From contig OW799234.1 of NCBI GenBank assembly GCA_941918925.1, positions 108,931,884 through 108,995,883 of the forward strand: a stretch of DNA of 64,000 nucleotides, read 5' to 3'. This DNA is from Phyto melanocephala (taxonomy: Eukaryota; Arthropoda; Insecta; Diptera; Rhinophoridae). Within the stretch, counting starts at the first letter, position 1; the number at the start of each line of letters is the position of its first letter. Under the pieces are notes generated by a model. The model searched no databases, was not told the DNA's origin, and was given only the letters and a program-made list of their open reading frames with translations. Shown here piece after piece: positions 1 through 10,487 of the stretch. The position numbers were made by a program, and so were the translations under genes.

Positions 1-2290
1 AATACCTTGGCTCCTAAGGGACACCCATATGGCAGGTCTGTATATGTTGTCAAAGGCAAGTTTAAAAAAATCTTCCATTAAATGTTTCTTTATAAGTGAA
101 AAATTAATTTTTTATTTAATCCAATTTTTTAACAGACAAATTTCTATTTATTGAAAATTTATAATTCAGATAAATTTTTTTAGGTGTTTTTTTTTATAAA
201 ATTCGACAATATATGTATGTATCTACATTAAATAAATTAAAAAAATTAAAACTAATTTGCTTCGAGTACGCAGACGGTTGGCGTAAATTTCTTAACAAAT
301 ATTAAGAAATATTCTTAACTGTTTTAAAAAGCCATTTATTTTTAACCACACATACCTACATCCAATTTCACTTCATTCAAATATAACATTCATTATTACG
401 AATTTCCTTCCGGTTGATGTATGTATGTACTATTTGTTATGCGTTAATTTTTTTAAACAATTTAGTGAAACAAATATTGCGTGCCATTTGCAATACTATG
501 CTGTTAATAAAAAATAGCATCATTAAGTCAACCCAGCAACTAACTAGCTAGCCAGGATTTCACACTCATACTTAAGGGATCTTGGTGAAAACTTTCTTTG
601 AACAAACAAACGAACCAGGGAATAATATTTATGCAATCGCGAGTGTGTTAAATAATGTAATCGAAAGTGAAACTTTGTGTTATTTAATATTTGTTTGAAT
701 TTCACTTTACATTTTTCTGCTTGAATACCAAAAGATTTTTAACTTTTGGTATTCAAAAGTACAAGTAATGTTTTTTAAATGTATAAGTGAGTTTGAGTGT
801 AAATGTATATGCACCCTTACCCATTTCCGTTAATGTACAAAATGTCCATTTTTTTCCTTTTTATACTCAGCACCAATTTTGTTTGGGGAAACTTATTATT
901 TTTATCATTTAGTTTGTAACATATAAAAGTCTAAACTAAAACCTTTACATATTTTAGAGACTTTACAATATAGGCTTGTGAGTTTGGACCGTTTTTCTGG
1001 CCGTTACACAAAAAGCTTTGTAGCCAACTAAGAATAAACAATTTTTAGGACAATACGATGAAATCTATTTATAAACTCTATACTCGCACGTTTAAATTTT
1101 AGGCTACATTAGTCAAATTTAATGAAGAGAAAGTTAACGTTCGAAAATACTTTTTTGACACTGAGAAAACAGTATCTGTTGTCGGTATCAGAATTATCGC
1201 CAATCGCAAAGTTTATTCTTGTAAGTAAAATTTTATTGTTGTATCTACATATAAATATGTTGTCAGCACTAAGATTATTGCAATAGAAATTTAATGGTCA
1301 CAAAGAAAAAGTTCGATTGGCAGAAGAACTGAACCATTCGATTGGCAATGATTTTATTGTCTTTTTTCAAGGTGTATGACCAGTATAAAATCATCACTGG
1401 GGAAATAAGTATGGCATGCCTATCTGTCTTATCAATAGTATATTAATTTATTTCCTACATGATCTAACGTACCAAAAATAAATAATTTAATAATAAGAGT
1501 GTCTTAATAACATTAACAACATACTTTTGGCTTTTTCATAAGCGTTGCATATGTAAAATTTGCTACAGACGAATTTAGCACTCTTACTTGTTTCCTAACA
1601 TTTTATTATACTCCTTACACGAGATTATTAAAGGATGTATATAAGTTAGTCATTATGTTTATGATTATATATCTTGAATCTATATAGATAGAAAAATCGA
1701 TTAAGCTATATCTCTCTGTTCATCTGTCGGTAAATGTGAGCGTTGAAATCTTCTCTTTGAAGCATCAATGGTGCTGTCATTTTAACAGAAATGCTTTCGA
1801 GAATTTTGCTATTAAAAATTCGACCCATAAGTGGCTAAGATATGAACAAAAACGACTTATGCTCGTGTTTTACTAAACAAAGTAAATTTTTGCAACTCCC
1901 ACATAACTTCTTGATCAGTTGCTTGAATAAAATACACACATATATAAAAATATTAATGGAAAATATTGGATCAGTCGGTCCGTTAACGGCCCAATTTTTT
2001 TACAAAAACATCAAGTTTTTTATGATATTCAAACTACAAAATTTGATTAAAACAACAAAAAAAGCAAACGCTCGCTGATACATACTTACATATAAATGTA
2101 TGTACATAATGGTACAAACTGTGTGGTTTTTTGTTGTAGTTGTTATATTTGCTCATGCTTATTCATATGGAGGCATATACATATGTAGTGCAGACTTCCT
2201 TATTCGTATTGCTAAAACGTTTTCGTTAATTCACTGTACGTTGCACGAACGTGATCACACACAACAAGTATGTACATATGTATTTACGTG
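1..2290. other. AT-rich non-coding DNA, no gene seen
   Basis: Both strands carry only short chance frames with low-complexity translations. At about 1570-1596 there is a short match to the tail of the DINE-like repeats (a CGAATTTAGCACTCTTACTTGT-type end), probably a worn 3' end. I see no RNA gene or defined repeat in the rest. It is probably intergenic or intronic DNA. Confidence 0.5.
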
Positions 2291-2326
2291 ACGACATACC
2301 ATTAATGGTGTTTATACCGTCACCGA

Positions 2327-2612
2327 TACGTTATATCTTTTATAAACTTAAATTTATTTTTATCAAATAAACCGGGGATCTTTTGTATTTCAAATAATAA
2401 CACTTGACATTTACGTTATAAAAATTAGAACACTTTGATAGTTTTTAACGTAACAAATAATGCAGTACTATATATATTATTTTACGTATTGTTATTAGCC
2501 TCTATTTTCAAACTCATCATTCTGATCATCTTAGCTGTGTTGTTGGACTATTTGTAGTGGCAATCAGGGATGCCACTTTCGTCTTATTTGACAAAAATTG
2601 TTAGCTCGGTTA
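2327..2612 (-). repeat. Old LTR relic, related to the intact gypsy LTR (first part)
   Basis: This stretch aligns by eye with the left two thirds of the 533-bp gypsy LTR at 30845-31377. Shared landmarks come in the same order: a CTTTTATAAAC segment near the edge, AATAACACTT followed by CGTTATAAAA, GCTCTATT-like and CTGAT segments, then TTAGCTGTGTTGTT and CTATTT.TAG, which is the TATA box on the minus strand. Divergence is high, with many substitutions and indels. The rest of the LTR resumes at about 4040, so an LTR appears to have been split by later insertions. It could instead be two separate LTR fragments. Confidence 0.55.
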
Positions 2613-2616
2613 GTTG

Positions 2617-3530
2617 GTTTTTATTTCCGACCACATAAAGTATATATTTTGAGAAAGCTCATGAATAGAGGAGTCGATAAAGCCGTATGTCCGTGTCTTG
2701 GTTGGAATCAACTTTTAGAAGCAACCATATGTTCCTCAGATCTGTGTATAGTATCTTTTTTTTGTAAATATCCGGGAATGAATTACTATTGAAATTCAGC
2801 ATAATCGCCCCATAACTTTCTGAGATATGAGCAAATAAACGCGACTGCCTCTGTTTTTTCCCATATTTTTACCACCAAAATTAAAATTTTTCAGCCATAG
2901 AATAATTTATAGTTACTTTTGCTACTATTTGTAGATATGATATGCTTCTAAAGATATTCGTGAAAAATTTTGAATATAGCGGGCTCTAATCGGTAAAGTT
3001 ATAGATAACAATTCTTTTGTTAAACATATTTTCCAATAATTTACACACGAAAACCGATTTTTTTCAGCTTCTAGACAACCGAGAAAGTCAATTTTGATGT
3101 CATCTGAAAGGACTTAACTAGTGCAATATAAGGCATTATAAAAAAATTTAAATACATGATGAAAGCCACTACAAATTGGTGAACAATAAATTTGTATATG
3201 GGCCAAATCTGGTATTTTAAAATGTAACTTCTAGAACCCCCTAAATATTGGTATCAAATGAAAGGACTTGAACAGTAGAATATAGTAAATTTTAAAAAAA
3301 TTTAAAATCCAAAATGCCGTTTAAAACAAAATGGTTTTAAATAAAATGGCTTGACTAGTAGAATGCAGATAACTACGTAAAAATTCAACATCGAGGATGG
3401 CGTCGGAAATAATAAAGAAAAATGGCATATAACATGAAATATAAGTTAAGCTACGATGTAGGATTATACCTATGTACATGATGGTGAAGGGTATTATCAT
3501 GGCATGGCCGAATTTAGCACTCTTATTTGT
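2617..3530 (+). mobile_element. DINE-1/helentron-like element, 5' truncated
   Basis: It starts inside the family with TTTCCGACCACATAAAGTA, continues through the GAATAGAGGAGTCGAT box, and ends with GGTGAAGGGTATTATCATGG, a degraded ATTCGGC/GCCGAAT hairpin, and the tail TTAGCACTCTTATTTGT. Drosophila DINE-1 elements, which are non-autonomous helentrons, carry very similar 'gaccccataaagtatata' and 'gtccgtctgtccgtc' blocks. The usual TATACCC-type 5' end is missing. The copy lies between the two halves of an old LTR and may be what split it. It encodes nothing. Confidence 0.65.
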
Positions 3531-4039
3531 TTTTATTAAATTTTACAGTGCAAGAACTCCGTATTTACACTTGAAGTGTTGTAGATAACTTTAAATATTA
3601 ATATAGTCTTTAATTTACATAATAAAGAAAACTAATGCTGTAGAGGAGTATGTTAAATTGGCAATTTTTAGGAAAATCCTTTCTAAAAAAAAAGTTTAAA
3701 TGGCAACATTTACAAAACTAGTTTATTCCTTTCCAGTCTTTCTTTAAATATTAAAACAAATGAATGTAGTTTAGAAACTTTTAACCACTTTTAAAAAATT
3801 ATATAAAAATTAATTGCAAAAACGCTTTTATAACATATAAATTTTAACTTTCACAAATTATGTAATTTTAGCATTATTTTTTATCTCTTTATTTGAAAAC
3901 ATTTCAATCAGTGAATTTATACTTTGAAAGGCAATTTAAGAAAATAGTAGTTTTTGGTAGGTTTTGGTCCGTTTTTAAGAAAAATTTTATAGGAAAATTA
4001 TTTTTGTTGTGGCTCACTGGTGGCAGTGTCAAATAATAG
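3531..4039. other. AT-rich spacer, nothing identified
   Basis: It has no open frame of interest and no clear repeat structure. It lies between a DINE-like copy and the second half of the old LTR, so it may be an unrecognised piece of inserted DNA. Confidence 0.4.
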
Positions 4040-4243
4040 TGCTAATCTGTAACTTTCCACAAAGTTCCCGCAAGTACACACTAGTGTGTTCTAGTTATTA
4101 CCGTTACATGAAAATAAAATGATGAGATGTCAATGTTAACTAAGATGTAGGAATAAAAACAAAAACTACTCCCTAAAGTATGCAACCAAATAAGAAAAAT
4201 GTTAAATGTTAAAAAATGTAAATCAAACTTAAGCTGTAACACT
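4040..4243 (-). repeat. Old gypsy LTR relic (second part), ending at CTAT
   Basis: It matches the right part of the intact LTR. Common blocks are ACAAAGTTC.CG, TTCTAG, CCTAAA(A)GTATGC, CACA/CCAAATAA, and the terminus CTGTAACA. The terminus is followed directly by CTAT, the same four bases that flank the young gypsy copy at 30841-30844 and 36986-36989. DINE-like 3' sequence follows. This LTR therefore probably inserted into a DINE-like element at a CTAT site, as the young copy did. Divergence shows it is much older. Confidence 0.55.
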
Positions 4244-4310
4244 ATGAATATAACCGTGAAGGATATTATCAGATTCGGTACGGCCGAATATAGTACACTT
4301 CCCTTATTTT
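4244..4310 (+). mobile_element. DINE-like 3' end with terminal hairpin
   Basis: A remnant of about 65 bp. GTGAAGGATATTATC is followed by the hairpin ATTCGGTACGGCCGAAT (4273-4289) and a TAGTACACTTCCCTTATTTT tail. The hairpin and tail match the right ends of the other DINE-like copies. The 5' part was displaced by the LTR that abuts it. Confidence 0.6.
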
Positions 4311-5227
4311 CATTTAAATGTTTACGTTTAAATTTTTACACTTTTCCTTTGAGGCTTTGTGGGTTTCTTATTTGTTAGAATCTTATATTTGGCATATATG
4401 TGTGTTGGTGTACATAGAAACAGTTTTAATACTTACATTTGTCATGGTTGTATTAAAGACATTTATAGGCCAATCAGTTAAGAACAAAAATTTCTGCGAT
4501 TTCATTTCATTTTATTTTTATTTTCTTCGTTTTGTATAATTTTGGCATGAGCCAAACGTTTTAGGTGTCATTTATTAAATTGTTTCTATTTTATATAGTT
4601 TCTTTTTTAATGTTTTTTGTTAAGAATTTGTTTTTAAAACCTTTGTGGTCTTCGTGGGTTGGGTCACTCAGTCACTCACTCACTCTCATATAAGAATTTC
4701 AAGTCAAATGTGTCAAATAAATAATTATGTTGCGTGTTTGGTAAAAAAAAATTATAAAATTAAATTTTGTTTTGTTTCTTCTTTTTCCTAGATTTCTTTT
4801 AGGAAATTATAATTTTAGCGTTTTAGGAAATTATGTTCAAGAATAAATAGCGAACACGGTCGTTGCTCTAACAAATTCAGTTATGTGTTTTTCACTAAGT
4901 TCTCAGGAAAGCGAAAAAACAAAATTTTTTTTGTTAATTTAACTTACACACACCGATTATTGATTATTTTTGCGCCAATCAAAATATCCTTAAACGGTTT
5001 GATGGATAAATGTAAGACCAATAAAGAGTTAAAATCGTAAAATAAAAAAATTTTAAAAAATCATCACGATCACGTTGCAGCAGCGACGATATGTAGTTTT
5101 TAAAAACTTTTCTTAAAATAAAATTTTGTTACTCGCGACATTTTACTATTAATCAAAAACTACTTTAAATAATTATACTTTATTTGTGTTTTCTAAAAAA
5201 AAGCGTCAAAATTATCCTCAGTATATA
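4311..5227. other. AT-rich non-coding DNA, nothing identified
   Basis: Short frames only. There is a small CACTCA simple repeat near 4667-4684. No RNA gene or transposon end is visible. Confidence 0.45.
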
Positions 5228-6108
5228 ATGGGTGTTTCTTATAGAGGCATAGGAAATTTGTCAGCTGTCAGGTGATTTAATGTTTATTTCGGTTTGTCAT
5301 TTCGACATGAATAGACTGACGCATGAATGGATTCGTTAAATGGGTTCAAAACACGATTGCCGTTGATCCCGATTTTTGTGAACGAATTTCGTTTAGCGAT
5401 GAAACTTACTTTTGTTGGAATGGATACGTCAATAAATAAAATTGCCATATTTGTAGCGATGGTAATCCTTAAGTCTATGTTGAGCTACCGTTCCATACAG
5501 AAAACTGACTGCTTGGTGTGCTTAATTGGCTGGTGGAATCATTGGTTCGTACTGCAATGATGATCAGATCGTTACAATCAATAGTGACCATCATGATTAC
5601 TAACTTTTTCTTTTCTTTCTTTTTCTTCATCAATTGAATGCCCATGATGTGCAGGAGCTGTGGTTTCAACAAGACGGCGCAACATGTCACACAGTTCGTT
5701 CCACAATTGATTTATTAAAAGCAACGATTAGTAACCACATAGTTTCATGTTTCGGACCCGTGAATGGTCGTTTAATATAGTGCCATTTAACGCCAGTAGT
5801 CTGTCTTCTGTGGAGATATGTGAAGTTGCAAGTACGCCGACAATTCCGAAACAATTTACCACTTGGAAAATAACATTCGCCGCATTATTGCCGATATACG
5901 GCCACAGATGTGGAAAAAAGTCATCGAAAAATGGATATCTAGCTTAGACTATGTCGGAGTTAGCCCTGGCGGTCAAAAAATAGAAATCATATTAAAACTA
6001 TAATGCCAAAAAATTATCTTTCGTATAAAGTAAATTTCATATCAACTTACAAAATGCATCTTTCATTTACTCCATTTGAAAAAAATATAGCTCTATAAAA
6101 AATACCCT
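5228..6108 (+). mobile_element. Tc1/mariner relic (rosa-like), transposase pseudogene
   Basis: Terminal inverted repeats face each other: GGGTGTTTCTTATAGAG at the left, and the complement of GGGTATTTTTTATAGAG at the right, each beside TA. Inside, in broken frames on the plus strand, are transposase pieces in order. These are MNRLTHE near 5308, SDETYFCWNGYVNK then a stop near 5395-5435 (first catalytic Asp region, then N.C.I.), HPEKLTAWCALIGGGIIGSY near 5490-5550, and ELWFQQDGATCHT near 5655-5695 (second Asp). A decayed tail follows to about 5945. Stops and frameshifts occur throughout, and the N-terminal DNA-binding part is mostly deleted. The FQQDGATCHTA motif is that of the mariner-related transposases with DD41D spacing (rosa group). 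It is dead. Confidence 0.7.
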
Positions 6109-8643
6109 TAAGTGTATTTTTTTTAATAAATAAAAAAACAAAGTTTTAAAGTGTGTTAAAATTGAAGCATATTGGTTGCATGGAGGAGTGTGTTATTTGA
6201 CTTATTGTTTAAGTAATTAAAGTTTGTAAAGTCAAGACGTAAAGAAATAAAACAATTTAAGTAAAACGCTGTTAAAAGCATTAAAAAATGCTGCCACATT
6301 TACATAGAACATTTATGACCAGCAAATAAATTAAAAATGTTTGTCAGTTTTTAAGTGGAAAAAAATTAAGAAAAAATAAAAAATCATTAATTACAAGTCT
6401 TGAAAATGAAATTCATTTTGCACTACTTTAAATTTTTTTTGCTGGGTACTTAAACAAAATATTCAAACAATTCAAAACTTAAAACCACATATTTTTAATA
6501 CTGTCGCGTAAAAGCGAAATAAAATAGTCTTTGGGCAGAAATATTTGTTAAATAGAAATATTTTAACTTGTTAAGAAAACAAACACCAAATAACCCAAAT
6601 AACACATTTTTTTTTAAATTCTTAGATAAACAAACACTCGCAAAATACTAATAACAAATCATTTATATGTTCAACAAAAGCGAACTCATTTTGTAGTCTA
6701 TAAAAACGGCTGAAAAGTTTCATTTCAACACTATTATTAAACATGCACAGTTAAACATAAATCATTAAAAAAAAACATATTTAAGAAAATGTCATTAAAT
6801 GTCATCGATTTTTTTAATTTTACTAGACAATAAATGTCAAAATAAATTATATTTTTATTGTCATTAATAACAATAAAATTAAGTTTTTAGTCAACAAAAT
6901 TCAAAAATTGACCATTAAAATGTCGAAAATGTGTTTTTCTGCAAATTGTCCGACAATTTATGAGAGCAGAAAAAAAAACATCAAATGTCTCTATCTGTCA
7001 TATACTATTATTGTAATTCTGAAATATTATTTATCTACATGTGTACGTGCGAAAATGTGTAGTATATTTGTCTTTCATACTATTTCGTACACGTGTTAGC
7101 AGCATCGAGCATGTTGTGTTTACATTTTTATAAATTTTTTTTCAAACAAATTTCACGGCCTATTTTTTCTCTCATACAAATAAAAACAAACATTCGCCAA
7201 AATATATGAATGCAAACAAAGAATAACGCTTTACACACGACATCATACATGATGGTTGGTTTTCTGTTTTGGTTTTTTGTGTATATGTATGTGTGTGTTA
7301 TTGTATGCTAGAGAGTTTGTTAGCGGAAAATTGTTTACATGTCTGATTGAATTTGATTTTTCTTTTTTTGACACAGCAACAACAAATTTAAGCCAGTATC
7401 TTTAAAAAGAAATTTAAGTTCTTTAGTTGATGTGTTGGCAACGTAGAGGACGGTTGGTTGAAAGTGTTCTGTTTACATTGTAAAGAATTCAATGAATAAA
7501 AGATTACATTTAAGTAGAGAAAATAAATGTAAATAAGAAACGTGCGTTAATTAAGAATATTTATAATAAACAATTATTAAAAGTTAAGCGTCGCTAAAAT
7601 TACAATATAATTAAATATTACTCATACGTAGTGTATTGAAAGCTTAAATTAAAAGAATTATTTCAAATTAGTCATACGCCACTAAGACCTCTTTCGTGTT
7701 GAAATTATTTTTTTTACAAGAAAAATAAATCTTCAAAATTGTGTACTTGTGTATTTTATATTTTTAATTTGCTAAATTGATTTTGTTAAAACTATTTATT
7801 TCATGCCTTGGTGTTGTAAGATGTGGTGTTAAAAGTTTTCTTTAAGTGTTGAAGTAATAATAAAATAATACGTGTTTTAGACATGAATAACGAGCGAGTA
7901 ATGAAATCTAATGAAAAGAAATAATGAATATGTGACTCCTAAGTGGAAAGTGATTTCTTGTTTATTGGAGTATTTTAAATTTATTAATAAAAACTGTGAA
8001 GAATTTTAAAAGAAATACATATCGTCACCTAAAACACAAAAAGGTTTAGGTAATAATTTTACAGTAACATTAAAAAAACATGCTTATCTTTAAAATATGA
8101 TGACTTTAAAAGCAAATTTCCCTAAAAGAATTGTTAATAAAATTACAGTTTTATATAGGAGTATTTGAATGGATGATACACATACATATCTGTTGTAAAC
8201 AAATATATTAATAAATAAAAGTAATAATATATTAATATTAAAATTTAAAAAAAGAAACAATATTAAAAAAAACAACACAAGAAAGAACATGTATGTGAAA
8301 CTATATGAAATACTAGTGAAGCTAACGATAATTTTTTTGTTATTGTGTAGATTTCATAAAAAAAGAATCTTGTACAAATTTTTAATGCAATTTTGTTGTA
8401 AATATAATGAGTTAAGGCTTTAATTTTTTTTCTGTTAAGAATTAATTGCAACTTTTTCATTTATTTAAGGCATATTTCATACTTTTTTTAAGGTCTAACA
8501 TGCGACATGATAGCGCATCTTCTGAGTTCACCAAATCATAAAATTTCTAGGAGAGATATTTTCTTACATTTTATTTTTAAAGTCCTCTTTTAGTTATTAA
8601 GTTACTTAAATCTATCCTTAAATTTGATTATTTGAATTTCAAA
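6109..8643. other. AT-rich non-coding DNA, nothing identified
   Basis: About 2.5 kb with only short frames, poly-A/T runs and TATG/GTGT microsatellite bits (7270-7300). No transposase, tRNA or conserved frame is visible. Confidence 0.45.
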
Positions 8644-8645
8644 TA

Positions 8646-9551
8646 AAGGGTCCGCCAAATACATATTTTTTTTTAAATGCTATAAAAAAACTACTGAATA
8701 TTTTCTCAAACTTCTTTTTTATTTGAAAGTACAATCCTTCCTTTTAATGGAAAATAATTTCATTCAAATGGCTGTCTCGGCTGGCCATGCAGTAGCCTAC
8801 ACGATCGGTCCAATTTTTAAGCACATTATCGATTATGTGCAGCTGTATTTCACCAATGGCTTCACGAATATTATTCTTTAAAGCGTCAATTGTCTCTGTA
8901 TTGTTGGCGTAACACTTATCTTTGACAGCACCCTACAAATAATAGTCCAACGGTGTCAAATCGCAGCTCCGTGGTGGCCAATCGACATCAGCTCTGCGGC
9001 TGATAATGCGATCTTAAAAACAGGGCGCAAAACATCGAGTGTAGCTTCGGCTGTGTGGCACGTAGCGCCATCCTGTTGAAACCAAATGTTGCCAATATCC
9101 TCCTCTTCAATTTGTGTGAACAAAAATTCGTTCAACATGGCCCGATAACGATCGGCATTGACTGTAACGGCCACTCTCATTGTTGCTTATTTTCGAAGAA
9201 AAATGGCCCAGTCATGCCTCTGGACGAAAATCAGCACCAAACAGTGACTCGTTTTGGGTGTATCGGCTTTTCAATGTACGCGTACGGGTTTTCTTCTCCC
9301 CAAATGCGACAATTTTGCTTTTTTACATACCCGCCAAGATCAAAATGAGCTTCATATGAAAAGATGATTTTTTTGGCAAAATCGGCCAAAGTAATGTCGC
9401 AATATTCCCCAGCGTTGTTCAAGCGTATACACAACCATATTCGTTCAGCGGAAGGGTAAAACTAATTATCTGTCAAATCAGACATGAGCTAAGTGTTACC
9501 ATTCACGAAATAAGCACTAGTTGAAAAAAAAAACGTTAGATAGCGGACTCT
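8646..9551 (-). mobile_element. Internally deleted rosa-like Tc1/mariner element with transposase pseudogene
   Basis: The ends are AAGGGTCCGCCAAATA at the left and the complement of AAGAGTCCGCTATCTAACG at the right, next to TA. On the minus strand, a start-like VYTLEQRWGILRHYF (about 9430-9385, another frame) runs straight into ADFAKKIIF, so the DNA-binding domain and linker are deleted. Then come HFDLGGYVKKQNCRIWG, HPKRVTVWC, NADRYRAMLNEFLFTQIEEE, WFQQDGATCHTAEATLDVL (second Asp) and, after a frameshift near 9015, WPPRSCDLTPLDYYL then stop (third Asp). The C-terminus ends in SHLNEIIFH near 8752. The first catalytic Asp of DEAHF is replaced (YEAHF). Many lesions make it dead, but the intact ends suggest it once moved in trans. 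Confidence 0.8.
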
Positions 9552-9808
9552 TAATAATCAATTCTAAAATTAGCATGAAATTGTTATTTGAATTAAAGTA
9601 AAAAAGTTTACATTCGCATACAAAATTACTGTAACGAAATATAAAATAAAACTAAATAGTACTTTTTTGAAATTACATTTTAGTTTTAATTAATCAAATA
9701 ATTGTTCTATAACTACGTTACCATTTGATGAATATTGTTTAAATTAGCGTTATCACAATTTGTTTTTGGTCTAAAATAGACCTAAAACTAAAAAAAAAAA
9801 TAGATTAA
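9552..9808. other. AT-rich spacer
   Basis: No feature is visible between the mariner relic and the inverted-arm element. An ATAGATTAAT string at 9800-9809 recurs at 10534-10543 beyond the element and may be a flanking duplication. Confidence 0.35.
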
Positions 9809-10487
9809 TTTATTAATTTTTAGTTTGGCTCTAGTTCATTTTATTATTAAATTTCTAATCATTAAATGAAGAAATCAATTTTTATTTGTGATAATGAAAG
9901 AATATATTAGAAAAGTAAGTTTTAATCCCGACACAACAATAAAATAAGAAAATTAACATATACACATGGCACGGTGTAATGATCATATAGACCGGTCAGT
10001 ACCAACTTTCCGTTGAATAACTGACTTAACAAAAAAACATGTATGATTGAAAATGTTGTGAGGATCACAACCAACAAAAAAGCTTTCATTACCGTCAGAC
10101 TGATGGTTTAAAGCAAGAATAACAAATGTGATAATTGAAATGAATAACAAAAAGGGGAAAAGCTTAAGTTTGGTAAATTTCGTTCTCACTCACTACAGCA
10201 AAAGATATGAATATGTATGTGAAGTTTAATTCACAAAATCAAATTTCGTATAAACTTGTGAGTTAAATAGATGATATTTACATCCAACACTAAGACATTC
10301 CGATCAAAGAGTGCTGATGATGAAACCGTAGCTGGTTTCGAAAATGCATTCCACTCGGCTGGTGTCGGGATTAAAACTTACTTTTCTAATATATTCTTTC
10401 ATTATCACAAATAAAAATTGATTTCTTCATTTAATGATTAGAAATTTAATAATAAAATGAACTAGAGCCAAACTAAAAATTAATAAA
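9809..10487 (+). mobile_element. Inverted-arm element with hammerhead-like core (Penelope-like or retrozyme-like)
   Basis: The arms 9809-9934 and 10362-10487 are exact reverse complements over 126 bp, as read by eye. The 427-bp centre has no meaningful frame; the minus-strand 68-codon frame at 9983-10189 resembles no protein I know. A hammerhead-type fold lies at 10297-10371 and ends just inside the right arm. A direct repeat, AACAATAAAATAAGAAAATT, follows the left arm (9935) and recurs beyond the right arm (about 10508). Penelope-like retroelements are known to carry hammerhead motifs in their terminal repeats, and these repeats are often inverted by template jumping. No RT or GIY-YIG domain is present here. 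A MITE with long arms is the alternative. Confidence 0.6.
10297..10371 (+). ncRNA. Candidate type I hammerhead ribozyme
   Basis: The elements run in the required order. Stem I 5' side is GAGTG (10309-10313). The core CTGATGA is 10314-10320. Stem II is GAAACC/GGTTTC (10322-10327 and 10334-10339) with loop GTAGCT. GAA is 10340-10342. A minimal stem III is AAT-GC-ATT (10343-10350). The cleavage nucleotide is C10351, after UU. Stem I 3' side is CACTC (10352-10356). A distal stem I forms between ATTCCGA (10297-10303) and TCGGGAT (10365-10371), with internal loops TCAAA and GGCTGGTG suited to tertiary contact. The oddity is one extra U (10321) between CUGAUGA and stem II. The 2-nt stem III loop suggests activity only as a dimer, since AATGCATT is self-complementary. 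Cleavage is untested. Confidence 0.6.
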
